This document shows positions 35,964 to 45,301 of a stretch of DNA of 64,000 bases, piece after piece. The stretch is from Winslowiella arboricola (GTDB taxonomy: Bacteria > Pseudomonadota > Gammaproteobacteria > Enterobacterales > Enterobacteriaceae). Location: contig NZ_JAODIM010000040.1 of the NCBI RefSeq assembly GCF_025527015.1, forward strand, positions 1-64,000, given 5' to 3'. The first letter of the stretch is position 1. Each line of letters starts with the position of its first letter. The translations under genes were made by a program, and so were the position numbers. Below the pieces are notes generated by a model that saw only the letters and a list, made by a program, of their open reading frames with translations, was not told the DNA's origin and searched no databases.

Positions 35964-37010
35964 TTAACTTTTACTTTCAAAATCATTGCAGTTACTTATC
36001 GAATGGAAAATTCTACCGATTTTTTCTGAGAGTGTACTTATAATACTAGCCAGTACAACATTTTCATAATTTGTGGTGTTAACTAATAAACAGCAGGTTG
36101 CCTGAGCGATACTTAACGCAGTTGCGTCAGCAGGATCAGTAAGTCCATAATTACTGGGACCTACAACCATTAACTCATTTCCTTGGCTAAAAGGGAGCGA
36201 TAAATTTTTACTTATACTCTTGAAGCTGGTATGTATGTTTTGACTAGCCCATTTGAAATATGGTCGCATGTGGTCAAGTCCTACATCCTTTTCTAAACTC
36301 TGGAAGCCTGGCTTCTTAATGTCGGGGAAGTAAATATTAGCCCATCCATATTGCTGTTCAAAGTCTTTTCCGTATTTTATTAATAACTCCTTGTAAACAG
36401 TCTCGTAATCTTCATATACTTCCTTTCCTGAACCTTTAACTTGTAACCTATCTTCATATTTTATAACGGACTTCATCATATTGAATGAGTCAATCATTTC
36501 ATGAAAATAGAATCTTTCAGCACATTCTGTCCCATGTTTAGAAATGAATATTAGTGTAACATTTATTTCATGTAAAGCTCGCCATCTAGCATGTGCACCA
36601 TCTGCATAGCCACCTTTGAGCAAGTAAAGTATTTCATTGGAAACATGACATGCTTTTGCATGTAGCCTGATCAAAACATAAAAATAGACGTCATCATATT
36701 CCGATGCTAAATCCTTTTTTTTCTCATTGTACTTAGAGCCACTCTCAATACAGGTGGTAATTAGCATTTCTAATTTATCTAAAGCTGGCTTCCATTTGCC
36801 ATAGTGATTTTCAGTAAATTTCAAGTTTTGCTCATGATTCTTTGAAATCAACTCTTCCAACTCAGCGTTCAAATTAATAATTATCTTTTCACTATAATCC
36901 ACGACCACAGTTAACAACTCTTTTTCCAGCTCAAACTCCGAACCAGAATTGATAGCATTAGTTGCCCTCTCTATCAGGATTCTTTCAATTTGTGCATCAA
37001 TATCAGTCAT
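35964..37010 (-). CDS. DUF5677-like protein, second cargo locus
   Basis: 348 residues, helical, AT-rich. The core HVSNEILYLLKGGYADGAHARWRALHEI followed by a conserved helix pair identifies a DUF5677-like protein. The N-terminal 75 residues are charged and probably coiled coil. It opens a two-gene minus-strand cassette that is expressed independently of the late operon. It occupies the P2 orf30 position between S and V, a known accessory slot. Confidence 0.75.
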   Translation of the reverse strand: MTDIDAQIERILIERATNAINSGSEFELEKELLTVVVDYSEKIIINLNAELEELISKNHEQNLKFTENHYGKWKPALDKLEMLITTCIESGSKYNEKKKDLASEYDDVYFYVLIRLHAKACHVSNEILYLLKGGYADGAHARWRALHEINVTLIFISKHGTECAERFYFHEMIDSFNMMKSVIKYEDRLQVKGSGKEVYEDYETVYKELLIKYGKDFEQQYGWANIYFPDIKKPGFQSLEKDVGLDHMRPYFKWASQNIHTSFKSISKNLSLPFSQGNELMVVGPSNYGLTDPADATALSIAQATCCLLVNTTNYENVVLASIISTLSEKIGRIFHSISNCNDFESKS

Positions 37011-37032
37011 TCAATTAACTTCCAATTTGTCA

Positions 37033-37050
37033 TGTTTCATGGATAGCACA
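37033..37050 (+). promoter_or_regulatory. Ogr box upstream of V
   Basis: TGT-N12-ACA (TGTTTCATGGATAGCACA), 47 bp before the V start. It restores late transcription of V to the tail fibres beyond the inverted cargo genes. Confidence 0.78.
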
Positions 37051-37097
37051 ATCGCATGTTGCTGTTTGTAATTCAAGATTCATGCATCTTAAAGCAT

Positions 37098-37676
37098 ATG
37101 AATGCACAACTAAACGAACTCCTGCGCCTTATCACCAACCTGATCCGCACCGGCACGGTAACCGAAGTGGACCGGGATAACTGGCTGTGCCGGGTGAAAA
37201 CGGGCGAACTCGAAACCAACTGGATTAACTGGCTCACCATGCGCGCCGGGCGTTCCCGCACATGGTGGAAACCCTCAGTCGGTGAGCAGGTTGTGCTGCT
37301 GAGTATCGGCGGCAATCTGGAAACCGCCTTTGCGCTGCCCGCCATCTATTCCGACGACAACCCGCCGCCATCACTTTCCGAAGATGCCAGCGTAACTGAA
37401 TACCCCGATGGCGGCTGGTTTGAGTATGAGCCTGCCACGGGGCGCTGGCTGGTGAAGGGGATCAAAAGCCTGCTGATTGAGGCGGCAGACAGCATTGAGC
37501 TGAAGACCGGCCAGTTTGTTGTTACGGCGGATCAGACCCGGATTAACAGTGAAATAGTTATCAATGGTGGCGTTACCCAGGGTGGCGGCGCGATGAGTTC
37601 AAACGGGATCGTGGTGGATAAGCACGGCCATGATGCCGTGAAGTCCGGCAGCGATATTTCAGGAGGGCCAGTCTGA
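37098..37676 (+). CDS. V: Baseplate spike protein GpV
   Basis: 192 residues (211 in P2). OB-fold N-terminal domain followed by a beta-helical spike. The C-terminus carries the iron-binding tip motif HGH in DKHGHDAVKSG. It punctures the outer membrane. ATG at 37098 (MNAQLNELLR) matches the family start; an earlier in-frame ATG adds 14 atypical residues. Confidence 0.94.
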   Translation: MNAQLNELLRLITNLIRTGTVTEVDRDNWLCRVKTGELETNWINWLTMRAGRSRTWWKPSVGEQVVLLSIGGNLETAFALPAIYSDDNPPPSLSEDASVTEYPDGGWFEYEPATGRWLVKGIKSLLIEAADSIELKTGQFVVTADQTRINSEIVINGGVTQGGGAMSSNGIVVDKHGHDAVKSGSDISGGPV

Positions 37677-38032
37677 TGATGTATCTGGGGATGAATCAGC
37701 AAACCGGTGAGCGTATTACCGATCTGGCGCATATCCGCCAGTCGTGCCGCGACATTCTGATTACTCCGCAGGGCAGCAGAATCGCGCGGCGTGAGTATGG
37801 TTCGCTGCTGTCCGCACTGATTGACCAGCCGCAGAATCCGGTAAACCGTCTGCAGGTACTGGCCGCAGCCTATCTGGCGATCAGCCGCTGGGAACCGCGT
37901 ATTACACTGGATTCCGTTACGTTGAACAGCGCATATGACGGCAGCATGACCGTAGATTTAACCGGGCATCGTACAGATGGCACGCCGCTGGCGCTGTCCG
38001 TTGAAACAGGAGCAACCAGTGGCGGTAATTGA
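37676..38032 (+). CDS. W: Baseplate wedge protein GpW (gp25-like)
   Basis: 118 residues (115 in P2), T4 gp25-like. Contains DILITPQGSRIARREYGS, the conserved gp25 EPR-region equivalent. Start overlaps V stop by one base. Confidence 0.94.
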   Translation: MMYLGMNQQTGERITDLAHIRQSCRDILITPQGSRIARREYGSLLSALIDQPQNPVNRLQVLAAAYLAISRWEPRITLDSVTLNSAYDGSMTVDLTGHRTDGTPLALSVETGATSGGN

Positions 38033-38927
38033 TCTTTCACAGCTGCCCGCACCGCAGGTTATTGAGGTGCCGGATTTTGAAACGCTGCTGGCAACCCGCA
38101 AGGCCGCATTTATCGACCTGTATCCCGCTAACGAACAGGAAGCGGTGGCCCGCACGCTGACGCTGGAATCAGAACCCATCGTTAAGCTGCTGGAAGAAAA
38201 CGCCTATCGTGAGGTTATTCTGCGCCAGCGCGTCAACGAAGCCGCGCAGGCGGTGATGGTGGCCTATGCGATGAACGGCGATCTGGATCAGCTGGCGGCG
38301 AATAACAACGTGCAGCGGCTGGTGATCACCCCCGCCGATGAGGAAGCCGTGCCGCCGGTCGCCGCCGTGATGGAGAGCAACGCCGACCTGCGCCAGCGTA
38401 TTCCCGCCGCCTTTGAAGGGATGAGCGTGGCCGGGCCTGCCGGTGCTTACGAATTCCACGCCCTCAGCGCCGACGGCAACGTGGCCGACGCTTCGGTTAT
38501 CAGTCCGGCACCGGCAGAGGTGACCGTCAGCGTGCTGTCACGCACCGGCGACGGCACTGCATCAGCTGAGCTGCTGGCCGCCGTCAGCGCAGCGCTGAAT
38601 GATGAAACTGTCAGGCCGGTGGCTGACCGCGTCACGGTGCAGTCGGCGCAAATCGTCGATTACCGGATTGATGCCGTACTTTACGTTTATCCCGGCCCGG
38701 CGGTCGAGCCAATCCGCGCCGCTGCTGAACTGCGCCTGACCAGTTATATCAACGAGCAGCGCCGCCTCGGTCGCGATATCCGCCGCTCTGCCATCTATGC
38801 GGCGCTGCACGCCGAGGGGGTGCAGCGCGTTGAGCTGGCATCCCCGTCTGATGATGTGGTGCTGGATAAAACTCAGGCGGCCAACTGCACCGCCTGGCAC
38901 ATCAGCATCGGCGGTTCGGATGACTAG
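38019..38927 (+). CDS. J: Baseplate wedge protein GpJ
   Basis: 302 residues, identical in length to P2 J. GTG start at 38019 (reads MAVIDLSQLPAPQVIE), overlapping W by 14 bp. Family signatures include DFETLLATRKAAFIDLYP. Part of the baseplate ring. Confidence 0.95.
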   Translation: MAVIDLSQLPAPQVIEVPDFETLLATRKAAFIDLYPANEQEAVARTLTLESEPIVKLLEENAYREVILRQRVNEAAQAVMVAYAMNGDLDQLAANNNVQRLVITPADEEAVPPVAAVMESNADLRQRIPAAFEGMSVAGPAGAYEFHALSADGNVADASVISPAPAEVTVSVLSRTGDGTASAELLAAVSAALNDETVRPVADRVTVQSAQIVDYRIDAVLYVYPGPAVEPIRAAAELRLTSYINEQRRLGRDIRRSAIYAALHAEGVQRVELASPSDDVVLDKTQAANCTAWHISIGGSDD

Positions 38928-39534
38928 CCTGCTGCCGCCGGGTTCTACACAGCTTGAGCGCCGCGCGGCTGCAGCCTGCGCCGGTATCAGCGATTTAAGC
39001 GTACCCCTGCGTGACCTGTGGAACCCGGACATATGCCCGGTGAAATTCCTGCCCTATCTCGCCTGGGCATTTTCCGTTGACCGCTGGGATGAGAAATGGT
39101 CTGAGGCGGAGAAGCGCAGGACGGTTAAGGATGCGTTTTATATCCACCGGCGCAAGGGCACCGTTGCCGCCATCCGCCGCGTGACTGAAAACATGGGCTA
39201 CACCATGACGCTGGCGGAGTGGTGGCAGGTTGCCGACCCCGCCGGAACGTTCCGCCTGACCATCGACCTGATGGACGTCGGCATTACTGAGGAAATGGTC
39301 AGCGAGCTTGAGCGGCTGATTGGCGATGCCAGACCGGCCAGCCGTCATATCGCGCAGCTGACGCTTTCGGCCAGCATGACGGGGGCGGTTTATCACGCCG
39401 CCTCGCTGTGCGACGGCAGCATTATCACGGTCTATCCGCAGGGCTATCAGCCTGACGGCAGCAACCGGTATGACGGTTCGACCCACTACGACAACAACTA
39501 TCACTATTCCGGGGAAAGAGATGGGAAAAATTAA
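38920..39534 (+). CDS. I: Baseplate/tail protein GpI
   Basis: 204 residues (176 in P2). It has the conserved LLPPGSTQLERRAAAACAGISDLSVPLRDLWNPD opening and PVKFLPYLAWAFSVDRWDEKW. The extra C-terminal 30 residues are Tyr/Asn-rich (YDGSTHYDNNYHYSGERDG) and probably fit the attached spike. ATG at 38920 overlaps J by 8 bp. Confidence 0.93.
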   Translation: MTSLLPPGSTQLERRAAAACAGISDLSVPLRDLWNPDICPVKFLPYLAWAFSVDRWDEKWSEAEKRRTVKDAFYIHRRKGTVAAIRRVTENMGYTMTLAEWWQVADPAGTFRLTIDLMDVGITEEMVSELERLIGDARPASRHIAQLTLSASMTGAVYHAASLCDGSIITVYPQGYQPDGSNRYDGSTHYDNNYHYSGERDGKN

Positions 39535-41071
39535 CGAACAGACCCAGTGGGAACACGAGGTTTATCAGGTGGCCCGGACGGACAAAATCGAGGGCGGTCG
39601 CACCGGCATTGCCAACCTGCAGGCGCAGCAGCTTGGCAACCGCACGCAGTGGCTGAAAACCATGCTGGAGTCGGTCGAGTACATCCGCGCGCGCACCTTT
39701 TTTAAAACCAGCGACGACCCGGACGGCACGATTACCGGACTGGCGGCAACCCCTTCCGGGCAGGTGTTTCAGGTGGCGCAGGGGGTGGACAGCATCACCT
39801 CATTCACGCTGTATGTGAATGACAGCGGCGCGGCAAAGCCGATAGCGAATCCCGCCGGGATGGCGGCCATTCAGCAGATTTCGCAGAACGTGACGGACGT
39901 CAGAAGCAACGTGACGGAAGGCGACGCGCAGAAAACCGCGCGGGGTGAAACCATCATTGGCGGGCTGGCGGATGAAAACGGCAGGTCGACGCTGTTTATG
40001 GCGGAGAACGGCGCGGTTTACGCCGGTGGCGTACGCATGGGTAATGAACGCGTTGCCGCCGAAGCCGGGCTGTTATGGGCGCTGGCGGATGACACCCCGG
40101 AAGCCACGCCCTGGCTGAAGTTCTACGACGACGGCTGGGTTGATCCGCTGTGGCTGGAAAACCCGTTACCGCCAGTGGCCGTGCGCAACCTGACCACCGT
40201 CGGGCCGTATGGCTCGACCGGCAATGCGTTTGACCCGGTTAACCTGGCTATCCGTGAGAAGACGCTGAAGCCGGTCAACGACTTTAACGACCAGATTGCA
40301 GCATGGTCAGGCGCGTTCCTGTTTGACGGTGACTATGCGCGTGGCCGGGCGGCGGCTGACTGGATGCTGCGCTGGGCGCGTTTTAATGCCCTGACCGGCT
40401 CTAACTCAGCGGTGGGGATTGCGGATTACGACCGCCACTGGCGCGCGGTCAATATCGGGCTGACCTACTGGAAGCTGGATAAGGTGACGCCGCTTGGCTG
40501 GCGTCCTGCGCTGCTGCGCTGGCTGAATCTGCTGGGCGATGCGGTATCTGAACGTATGGAGCTGTACGGCAACAACAACCATAAAACGTGGGCGGCCTGC
40601 GCGCTGCTTTCCCTGTGGAACGCCACCGGCAGGCAGGCGTTTTACGACAAGGCCGCCGCGCAGTTCCTGACCGACCTCGGCCATATCAACGACAACGGCA
40701 CGATTAACGTTGAGCTGCTGCGCGGCAGCAAGGCGCTGCACTATCACCATTTCACCTTTGGCCCGCTGGTGATGATGTGTGAGATAGCGCAGCTGCACGG
40801 TGAAGACTGGTATGCGCTGGACGGCGGCAGGATTCACCTGCTGGCCGAGACGGTAATTCACGGCATTACCGACCCGGCGTGGTTTCGCACCCTCAGCGGC
40901 GCGGGTACTCAGGACATTTCAGAAATAGGGCACGGCTGGGGCGGCATGCCGTTTTACGTGCGGCGCTTCCCTGACGTCGTGGCCGGAAGAATGCCGGAAA
41001 CTGCCGACCACTACGTGGATACGTGGATGGGCGGTGACTGCAATAAACTGTCAACACTGTGGGTGAAATAA
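39521..41071 (+). CDS. Tail spike with PL5 alginate-lyase-like domain
   Basis: 516 residues. The N-terminal part (about 1-230) is a virion-attachment region (TRTGIAN-like GGRTGIANLQAQQLGNRTQW). Residues about 235-505 match the alpha/alpha-barrel of alginate lyases: NNHKTWAACALLSLWNATG (catalytic Asn/His region) and RGSKALHYHHFTFGPLVMM. This predicts a depolymerase that cuts a uronate-containing exopolysaccharide or capsule at adsorption. The natural substrate is not known. It overlaps I by 14 bp and replaces the usual long P2 H distal domain. Confidence 0.82.
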   Translation: MGKINEQTQWEHEVYQVARTDKIEGGRTGIANLQAQQLGNRTQWLKTMLESVEYIRARTFFKTSDDPDGTITGLAATPSGQVFQVAQGVDSITSFTLYVNDSGAAKPIANPAGMAAIQQISQNVTDVRSNVTEGDAQKTARGETIIGGLADENGRSTLFMAENGAVYAGGVRMGNERVAAEAGLLWALADDTPEATPWLKFYDDGWVDPLWLENPLPPVAVRNLTTVGPYGSTGNAFDPVNLAIREKTLKPVNDFNDQIAAWSGAFLFDGDYARGRAAADWMLRWARFNALTGSNSAVGIADYDRHWRAVNIGLTYWKLDKVTPLGWRPALLRWLNLLGDAVSERMELYGNNNHKTWAACALLSLWNATGRQAFYDKAAAQFLTDLGHINDNGTINVELLRGSKALHYHHFTFGPLVMMCEIAQLHGEDWYALDGGRIHLLAETVIHGITDPAWFRTLSGAGTQDISEIGHGWGGMPFYVRRFPDVVAGRMPETADHYVDTWMGGDCNKLSTLWVK

Positions 41072-41856
41072 TGGCTCTAATTCTCGGCGCAACCAAAGCT
41101 CGCATTACCAATCCTGACGCGGTGACGATTTTTATCCGGCCTGAAAGCCTGCCCGCCTTTAACGGGCGCATGATTTTCCGCGACTCGCCTGCCAGCATCG
41201 CGGACGTTTCCGCCAGCGGCATGACCGGCGAAACAAGCGGCAGCGGCGTTATCTGGCTGCCGGACGGCGTACAGGTCAACCGGCTGGCCGGGATTAACCT
41301 CGACAAGCTGCCGGCGGCGACGCACTCGTTTTACAGCGTGTTTCGCATGATTGTCAGCGGTGCCACTGAGTTTTACCCGCTGCATAACTTTTCTGCGTAT
41401 GCCACACCCGGCCCGGCGGGCGAAGCCATCACCGAACGCACGCCGCGCGCGGCTTCGCCGGAGGAGTATGGCGCGCTTCGTTACACCAACGACGCCGGGG
41501 CGCAGGGCACGCTGCCAAGCACTGCTGACCCGGATATGGCGCGACCGGCGCGCGGTGATTTTGTCTTCAGGATGGCGGTGTTTGACGCCACGAATTACCA
41601 GTACCGGCTGTATACCGGCAAGGGCGGCACGCTGACGGAAGATATCGTCTCCGCCGCCACCGATATTGCGAAGCGCGACCTGAGCCGCCCGTTCCAGGTC
41701 GGCATCAACTCCACGGTGTCATTTACCGGCCTGACCTCTTCCGGCGTGGTAAGTGAAGTCGGATTCTTTGATGACGTGGCGCTGGTCGCGCGTCAGGTCG
41801 CCGCCGTATATGAAAGCGTGCGGGTTGAAGCCCTTGAGCGCGGTATCAGCGTTTAA
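41071..41856 (+). CDS. Virion-associated protein downstream of the spike
   Basis: 261 residues, mostly beta-strand, with no recognised domain. Segments such as VIWLPDGVQVNRLAGINLDKLPAATHSFYSVFR suggest a jelly-roll or lectin-like fold. Start overlaps the spike stop (TAATG), so it is made with the spike. It may be a spike partner, a second receptor-binding protein or an assembly factor. Confidence 0.6.
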   Translation: MALILGATKARITNPDAVTIFIRPESLPAFNGRMIFRDSPASIADVSASGMTGETSGSGVIWLPDGVQVNRLAGINLDKLPAATHSFYSVFRMIVSGATEFYPLHNFSAYATPGPAGEAITERTPRAASPEEYGALRYTNDAGAQGTLPSTADPDMARPARGDFVFRMAVFDATNYQYRLYTGKGGTLTEDIVSAATDIAKRDLSRPFQVGINSTVSFTGLTSSGVVSEVGFFDDVALVARQVAAVYESVRVEALERGISV

Positions 41857-41888
41857 ACCTGATGGCTGGCCGGAACGGAGGTGAAACA

Positions 41889-42965
41889 GTGACAGGTAAA
41901 AAATTCAGCGCGGTGCTGACCGCCGCAGGCGCCGCCCGGCTGACGGCGGCGGCCCTGTCCGGCGTGCCGGTGGGGTTTTCACAGATGGCGGTTGGCGATG
42001 CGAATGGCGTGCTGCCGGTGCCCGACCCGCAGCAGACCGGGCTGATTAACGAGCGTTACCGCGCGCCGCTTAATCGCCTGTCGGTGGCAGACCAGGGCGC
42101 CAGCATTATCGAGGCGGAACTGATTATGCCGCCACAGGTCGGCGGCTTCTGGCTGCGCGAGGTGGCGCTGTTCAGTGAGGATGGCGTGTGTCTGGCCGTC
42201 GCCAATATGCCGGAATCCTACAAGCCGCAGCTGGCACAGGGTGCCGGACGCCATCAGGCAATCCGCATCTGGCTGGCGGTCAGCAGCACGGCTGACGTGC
42301 AGTTTATCGATAATCCGGCGGTGGTGCTGGCGACCATTGATGAAGTAAACCGGATTAAGAGCGAGGCGCAGGACTACACCGACGAGATTGCCGGTAACCT
42401 TGATAACGCGATGAAAAGCGCCATTGCCGACGCGGTTAAGGGTGCGCTGCGCGACGCCTGGGAAGATGATAACCCGGTCGGCGAGGTGCGCCTGTTTAAG
42501 GATAATGTTGACCCTAACGCGCGCTGGCCGTGGTCGGAATGGAAGTATCTCGGCGAAGATAAAACCATCCGGCTCGGCAAACAGGACGGCTCTGATGTGA
42601 TGGCAACCGGCGGCAGCGACAGCATCCGGCTTGCCAGAGATAATCTGCCCGCCGAACAGATTAACGTGACGGGTGAGACGTCCAGCCATGATTTCGGCAC
42701 CCTGAATACGGAGGATGGCGGCGCGCACGCCCATGAATACGACAGGTTCGTTGAAGGCGGTACGGCAGGCCATTTCTCAATGGATGACGTGGCGTTCGGC
42801 AATAAAAAGATTAATACCGCTACCGCCCCGGCCCACAAACACCCGGTGAAAATCCCGGCGCATAAACATACCGTGACGGCAAAGACCGATCAGCTCGGCG
42901 AAGGGAAAGAAATCAGCGTGGTAAACAGCTATATCAGACTGATGGCATGGTATCGGGCGGCGTAA
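41889..42965 (+). CDS. Tail fibre protein GpH-like
   Basis: 358 residues. The N-terminus (KKFSAVLTAAGAARLTAAALSG...MAVGDANGVLPVPDPQQTGLINE) is the P2 H collar-fibre attachment domain. The C-terminus holds His-rich repeats (AHAHEY, APAHKHPVKIPAHKHTV) typical of phage tail-collar tips. Much shorter than P2 H (669). GTG at 41889, 8 nt after GGAGG, is preferred to the ATG at 41862. No adjacent G-type fibre chaperone gene. Confidence 0.85.
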   Translation: MTGKKFSAVLTAAGAARLTAAALSGVPVGFSQMAVGDANGVLPVPDPQQTGLINERYRAPLNRLSVADQGASIIEAELIMPPQVGGFWLREVALFSEDGVCLAVANMPESYKPQLAQGAGRHQAIRIWLAVSSTADVQFIDNPAVVLATIDEVNRIKSEAQDYTDEIAGNLDNAMKSAIADAVKGALRDAWEDDNPVGEVRLFKDNVDPNARWPWSEWKYLGEDKTIRLGKQDGSDVMATGGSDSIRLARDNLPAEQINVTGETSSHDFGTLNTEDGGAHAHEYDRFVEGGTAGHFSMDDVAFGNKKINTATAPAHKHPVKIPAHKHTVTAKTDQLGEGKEISVVNSYIRLMAWYRAA

Positions 42966-42982
42966 GATAAGCCGCAATATAT

Positions 42983-43000
42983 TGTGTCAGCGTTCATACA
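42983..43000 (+). promoter_or_regulatory. Ogr box upstream of FI
   Basis: TGT-N12-ACA (TGTGTCAGCGTTCATACA), 70 bp before FI. Third Ogr-type box, driving the FI-D operon. Confidence 0.82.
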
Positions 43001-43070
43001 AAGCCCGGCGCATGCATTAAAAAGAACCAGCAGACACCATAGCGGAACACCTGAACAGGAGAACCGCTGC

Positions 43071-44243
43071 ATGGCAGATTCATATCACCACGGTGTGCGC
43101 GTCGAGGAAATCAACGAAGGCACGCGCACCATTACCACGGTCAGCACGGCAATTATCGGCATGGTCTGCACCGCCGATGATGCCGATGCTGCCACCTTCC
43201 CTTTAAACAAGCCGGTGCTGCTTACCGATGTGCTGACCGCCAGCGGTAAGGCTGGTACTACCGGCACGCTGGCAAACGCACTGGATGCCATTGGCGATCA
43301 GGCTAAACCGGTGACGGTCGTTGTGCGCGTGGCGCAGGGCGAAACCGAAGCGGAAACCACCTCCAATATTATCGGCGGCGTGACGGCTGAAGGTAAACGC
43401 ACCGGCATGAAAGCCCTGCTGGCCGCCCAGTCTCAGCTTGGCGTTAAACCACGCATTCTTGGCGTACCCGGTCACGACACGCAGGCCGTATCAACCGAGC
43501 TGCTGAGCGTGGCGCAGAGCCTGCGCGCCTTTGCCTATATCTCCGCCTATGGCTGCAAAACCCTCGAAGAAGCCATTGCCTATCGCGCGAACTTCAGCCA
43601 GCGCGAAGGCATGCTGATCTGGCCTGACTTTACCAGCTGGGACACTGTGGCTGATGCAGAGGCAACGGCATACGCCACCGCCCGCGCGCTGGGGCTGCGT
43701 GCCAAAATTGACCAGCAGACTGGATGGCATAAAACCCTGTCAAACGTTGGCGTAAACGGCGTAACCGGCATTTCAGCCGATGTGTTCTGGGATTTGCAGG
43801 ATCCGGCAACCGATGCGGGCCTGCTGAACCAGAACGATATCACCACGCTTATCCGCAAAGATGGCTTCCGCTTCTGGGGTTCCCGCACGCTCAGCGACGA
43901 TCCATTGTTCCAGTTTGAGAACTACACCCGCACCGCGCAGGTACTGGCCGACACCATGGCTGAGGCGCATATGTGGGCGGTCGATATGCCGCTGACGCCT
44001 TCACTGGCCCGCGACATCATCGAAGGTATTCGCGCCAAAATGCGCAACCTTGTATCGCAGGGTTATCTGCTGGGAGCCGACTGCTGGCTGGATGATTCGG
44101 TCAACGATAAGGACACGCTCAAAGCGGGCAAGCTGGCGATTGATTACGACTATACGCCAGTGCCACCGCTGGAAAACCTGATGCTGCGCCAGCGCATTAC
44201 CGATCAGTACCTGGTGGATTTCTCCAGCCAGGTTAACGCATAA
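43071..44243 (+). CDS. FI: Tail sheath protein FI
   Basis: 390 residues (396 in P2). It polymerises into the contractile sheath. Sequence hallmarks: [17 protein letters not shown] and the C-terminal [23 protein letters not shown] at 43071 follows AGGAG; the longer frame from 42984 would overlap the promoter. Confidence 0.96.
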   Translation: MADSYHHGVRVEEINEGTRTITTVSTAIIGMVCTADDADAATFPLNKPVLLTDVLTASGKAGTTGTLANALDAIGDQAKPVTVVVRVAQGETEAETTSNIIGGVTAEGKRTGMKALLAAQSQLGVKPRILGVPGHDTQAVSTELLSVAQSLRAFAYISAYGCKTLEEAIAYRANFSQREGMLIWPDFTSWDTVADAEATAYATARALGLRAKIDQQTGWHKTLSNVGVNGVTGISADVFWDLQDPATDAGLLNQNDITTLIRKDGFRFWGSRTLSDDPLFQFENYTRTAQVLADTMAEAHMWAVDMPLTPSLARDIIEGIRAKMRNLVSQGYLLGADCWLDDSVNDKDTLKAGKLAIDYDYTPVPPLENLMLRQRITDQYLVDFSSQVNA

Positions 44244-44252
44244 GGAGCCATC

Positions 44253-44768
44253 ATGGCCTTACCACGCAAACTGAAACACCTGAATTTATTCAACGCCGGT
44301 GAAAACTGGATGGGGATCGTGGAGTCCGTCACGCTGCCGAAATTCACCCGCAAGTTTGAGAAATATCGCGGCGGCGGGATGCCGGGCGCGGTGGATATTG
44401 ATATGGGGCTGGACGACGGCGCACTGGATACCGAATTTTCCATTGGCGGTACCGAGTCACTGCTGTTTAAGCAGATGGGCACCCCGAAGGTTGACGGCAT
44501 TCAGCTGCGCTTTACCGGCTCCATTCAGGCCGATGACACCGCAGAAGTGCAGGCCGTTGAGCTGATCGTGCGCGGGCGTCATAAGGAGCTGGATTCCGGC
44601 GAGTGGAAGTCCGGCGAGAGTTCATCAACCAAGGTCAGCAACACCAACAGCTACGCCAAACTGACCATCGGTGGCGAAGTGCTGTATGAGGTCGATCTGG
44701 TGAACATGATTGAAATCGTCGACGGCGTGGACCTGCTGGAAGAACACCGCACGGCGCTGGGCCTGTAA
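44253..44768 (+). CDS. FII: Tail tube protein FII
   Basis: 171 residues (172 in P2). Forms the inner tube inside the FI sheath. Recognised by LPRKLKHLNLFNAGENWMG and IEIVDGVDLLEEHRTALGL. Starts 9 bp after FI. Confidence 0.96.
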   Translation: MALPRKLKHLNLFNAGENWMGIVESVTLPKFTRKFEKYRGGGMPGAVDIDMGLDDGALDTEFSIGGTESLLFKQMGTPKVDGIQLRFTGSIQADDTAEVQAVELIVRGRHKELDSGEWKSGESSSTKVSNTNSYAKLTIGGEVLYEVDLVNMIEIVDGVDLLEEHRTALGL

Positions 44769-44828
44769 TTATCCCGGCGCGCAATGTCGCGCCGTTTAAC
44801 CCGTTATGAATTCCCGGAAATCTGAACA

Positions 44829-45164
44829 ATGAAAAAAGAAACTGCTGAAATCACTACCGAAACCACTGCGCTGGTAACTGAAAAATCCGTCGTACTGGAC
44901 ACGCCGGTTGTGCGCGGCAAAACCGAAATTACCGAGGTGACGGTACGCAAACCACAATCCGGTTCGCTACGCGGTACACGCCTGCAGGCGCTGATGGATA
45001 TGGACGTAAACGCCATGATGATGGTATTGCCCCGCGTCACTATCCCGGCGCTGCAGTCTCATGAAATTGCCGAAATGGACCCTGCCGATCTTCTCAGTCT
45101 GTCCGTTGAGGTGGTCACTTTTTTGTTGCCGAAGTCGGCACGGTCAGATTTCCCGACAGCCTGA
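44829..45164 (+). CDS. E: Tail assembly protein GpE
   Basis: 111-residue product of the zero frame (91 in P2). Acts as a chaperone for the tape-measure protein with E+E'. The N-terminus is Thr/Glu-rich. Near its 3' end lies the slippery heptamer for frameshifting. Confidence 0.92.
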   Translation: MKKETAEITTETTALVTEKSVVLDTPVVRGKTEITEVTVRKPQSGSLRGTRLQALMDMDVNAMMMVLPRVTIPALQSHEIAEMDPADLLSLSVEVVTFLLPKSARSDFPTA

Positions 45165-45301
45165 CGGTTGACGATCTGGTGGCGGACATTGCCACCATTT
45201 TCCACTGGCCGCCCGCCGTCACTGACGTTATGCCGCTGACAGAAGTGCTGGAGTGGCGGCATAAAGCGATAATCCGAAGCGGAGCCGGTCAGGATGAGTA
45301 A
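44829..45301 (+). CDS. GpE+E' -1 frameshift fusion
   Basis: Programmed -1 shift at T TTT TTG (45119-45125), in correct register with the E frame. After the slip translation continues to TAA at 45299-45301, adding DSLTVDDLVADIATIFHWPP and a final EWRHKAIIRSGAGQDE, the E' signature. The fusion has about 157 residues. Dual E/E+E' products upstream of the tape measure are conserved in contractile and flexible-tailed phages. The fusion stop overlaps the T start. Confidence 0.9.
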
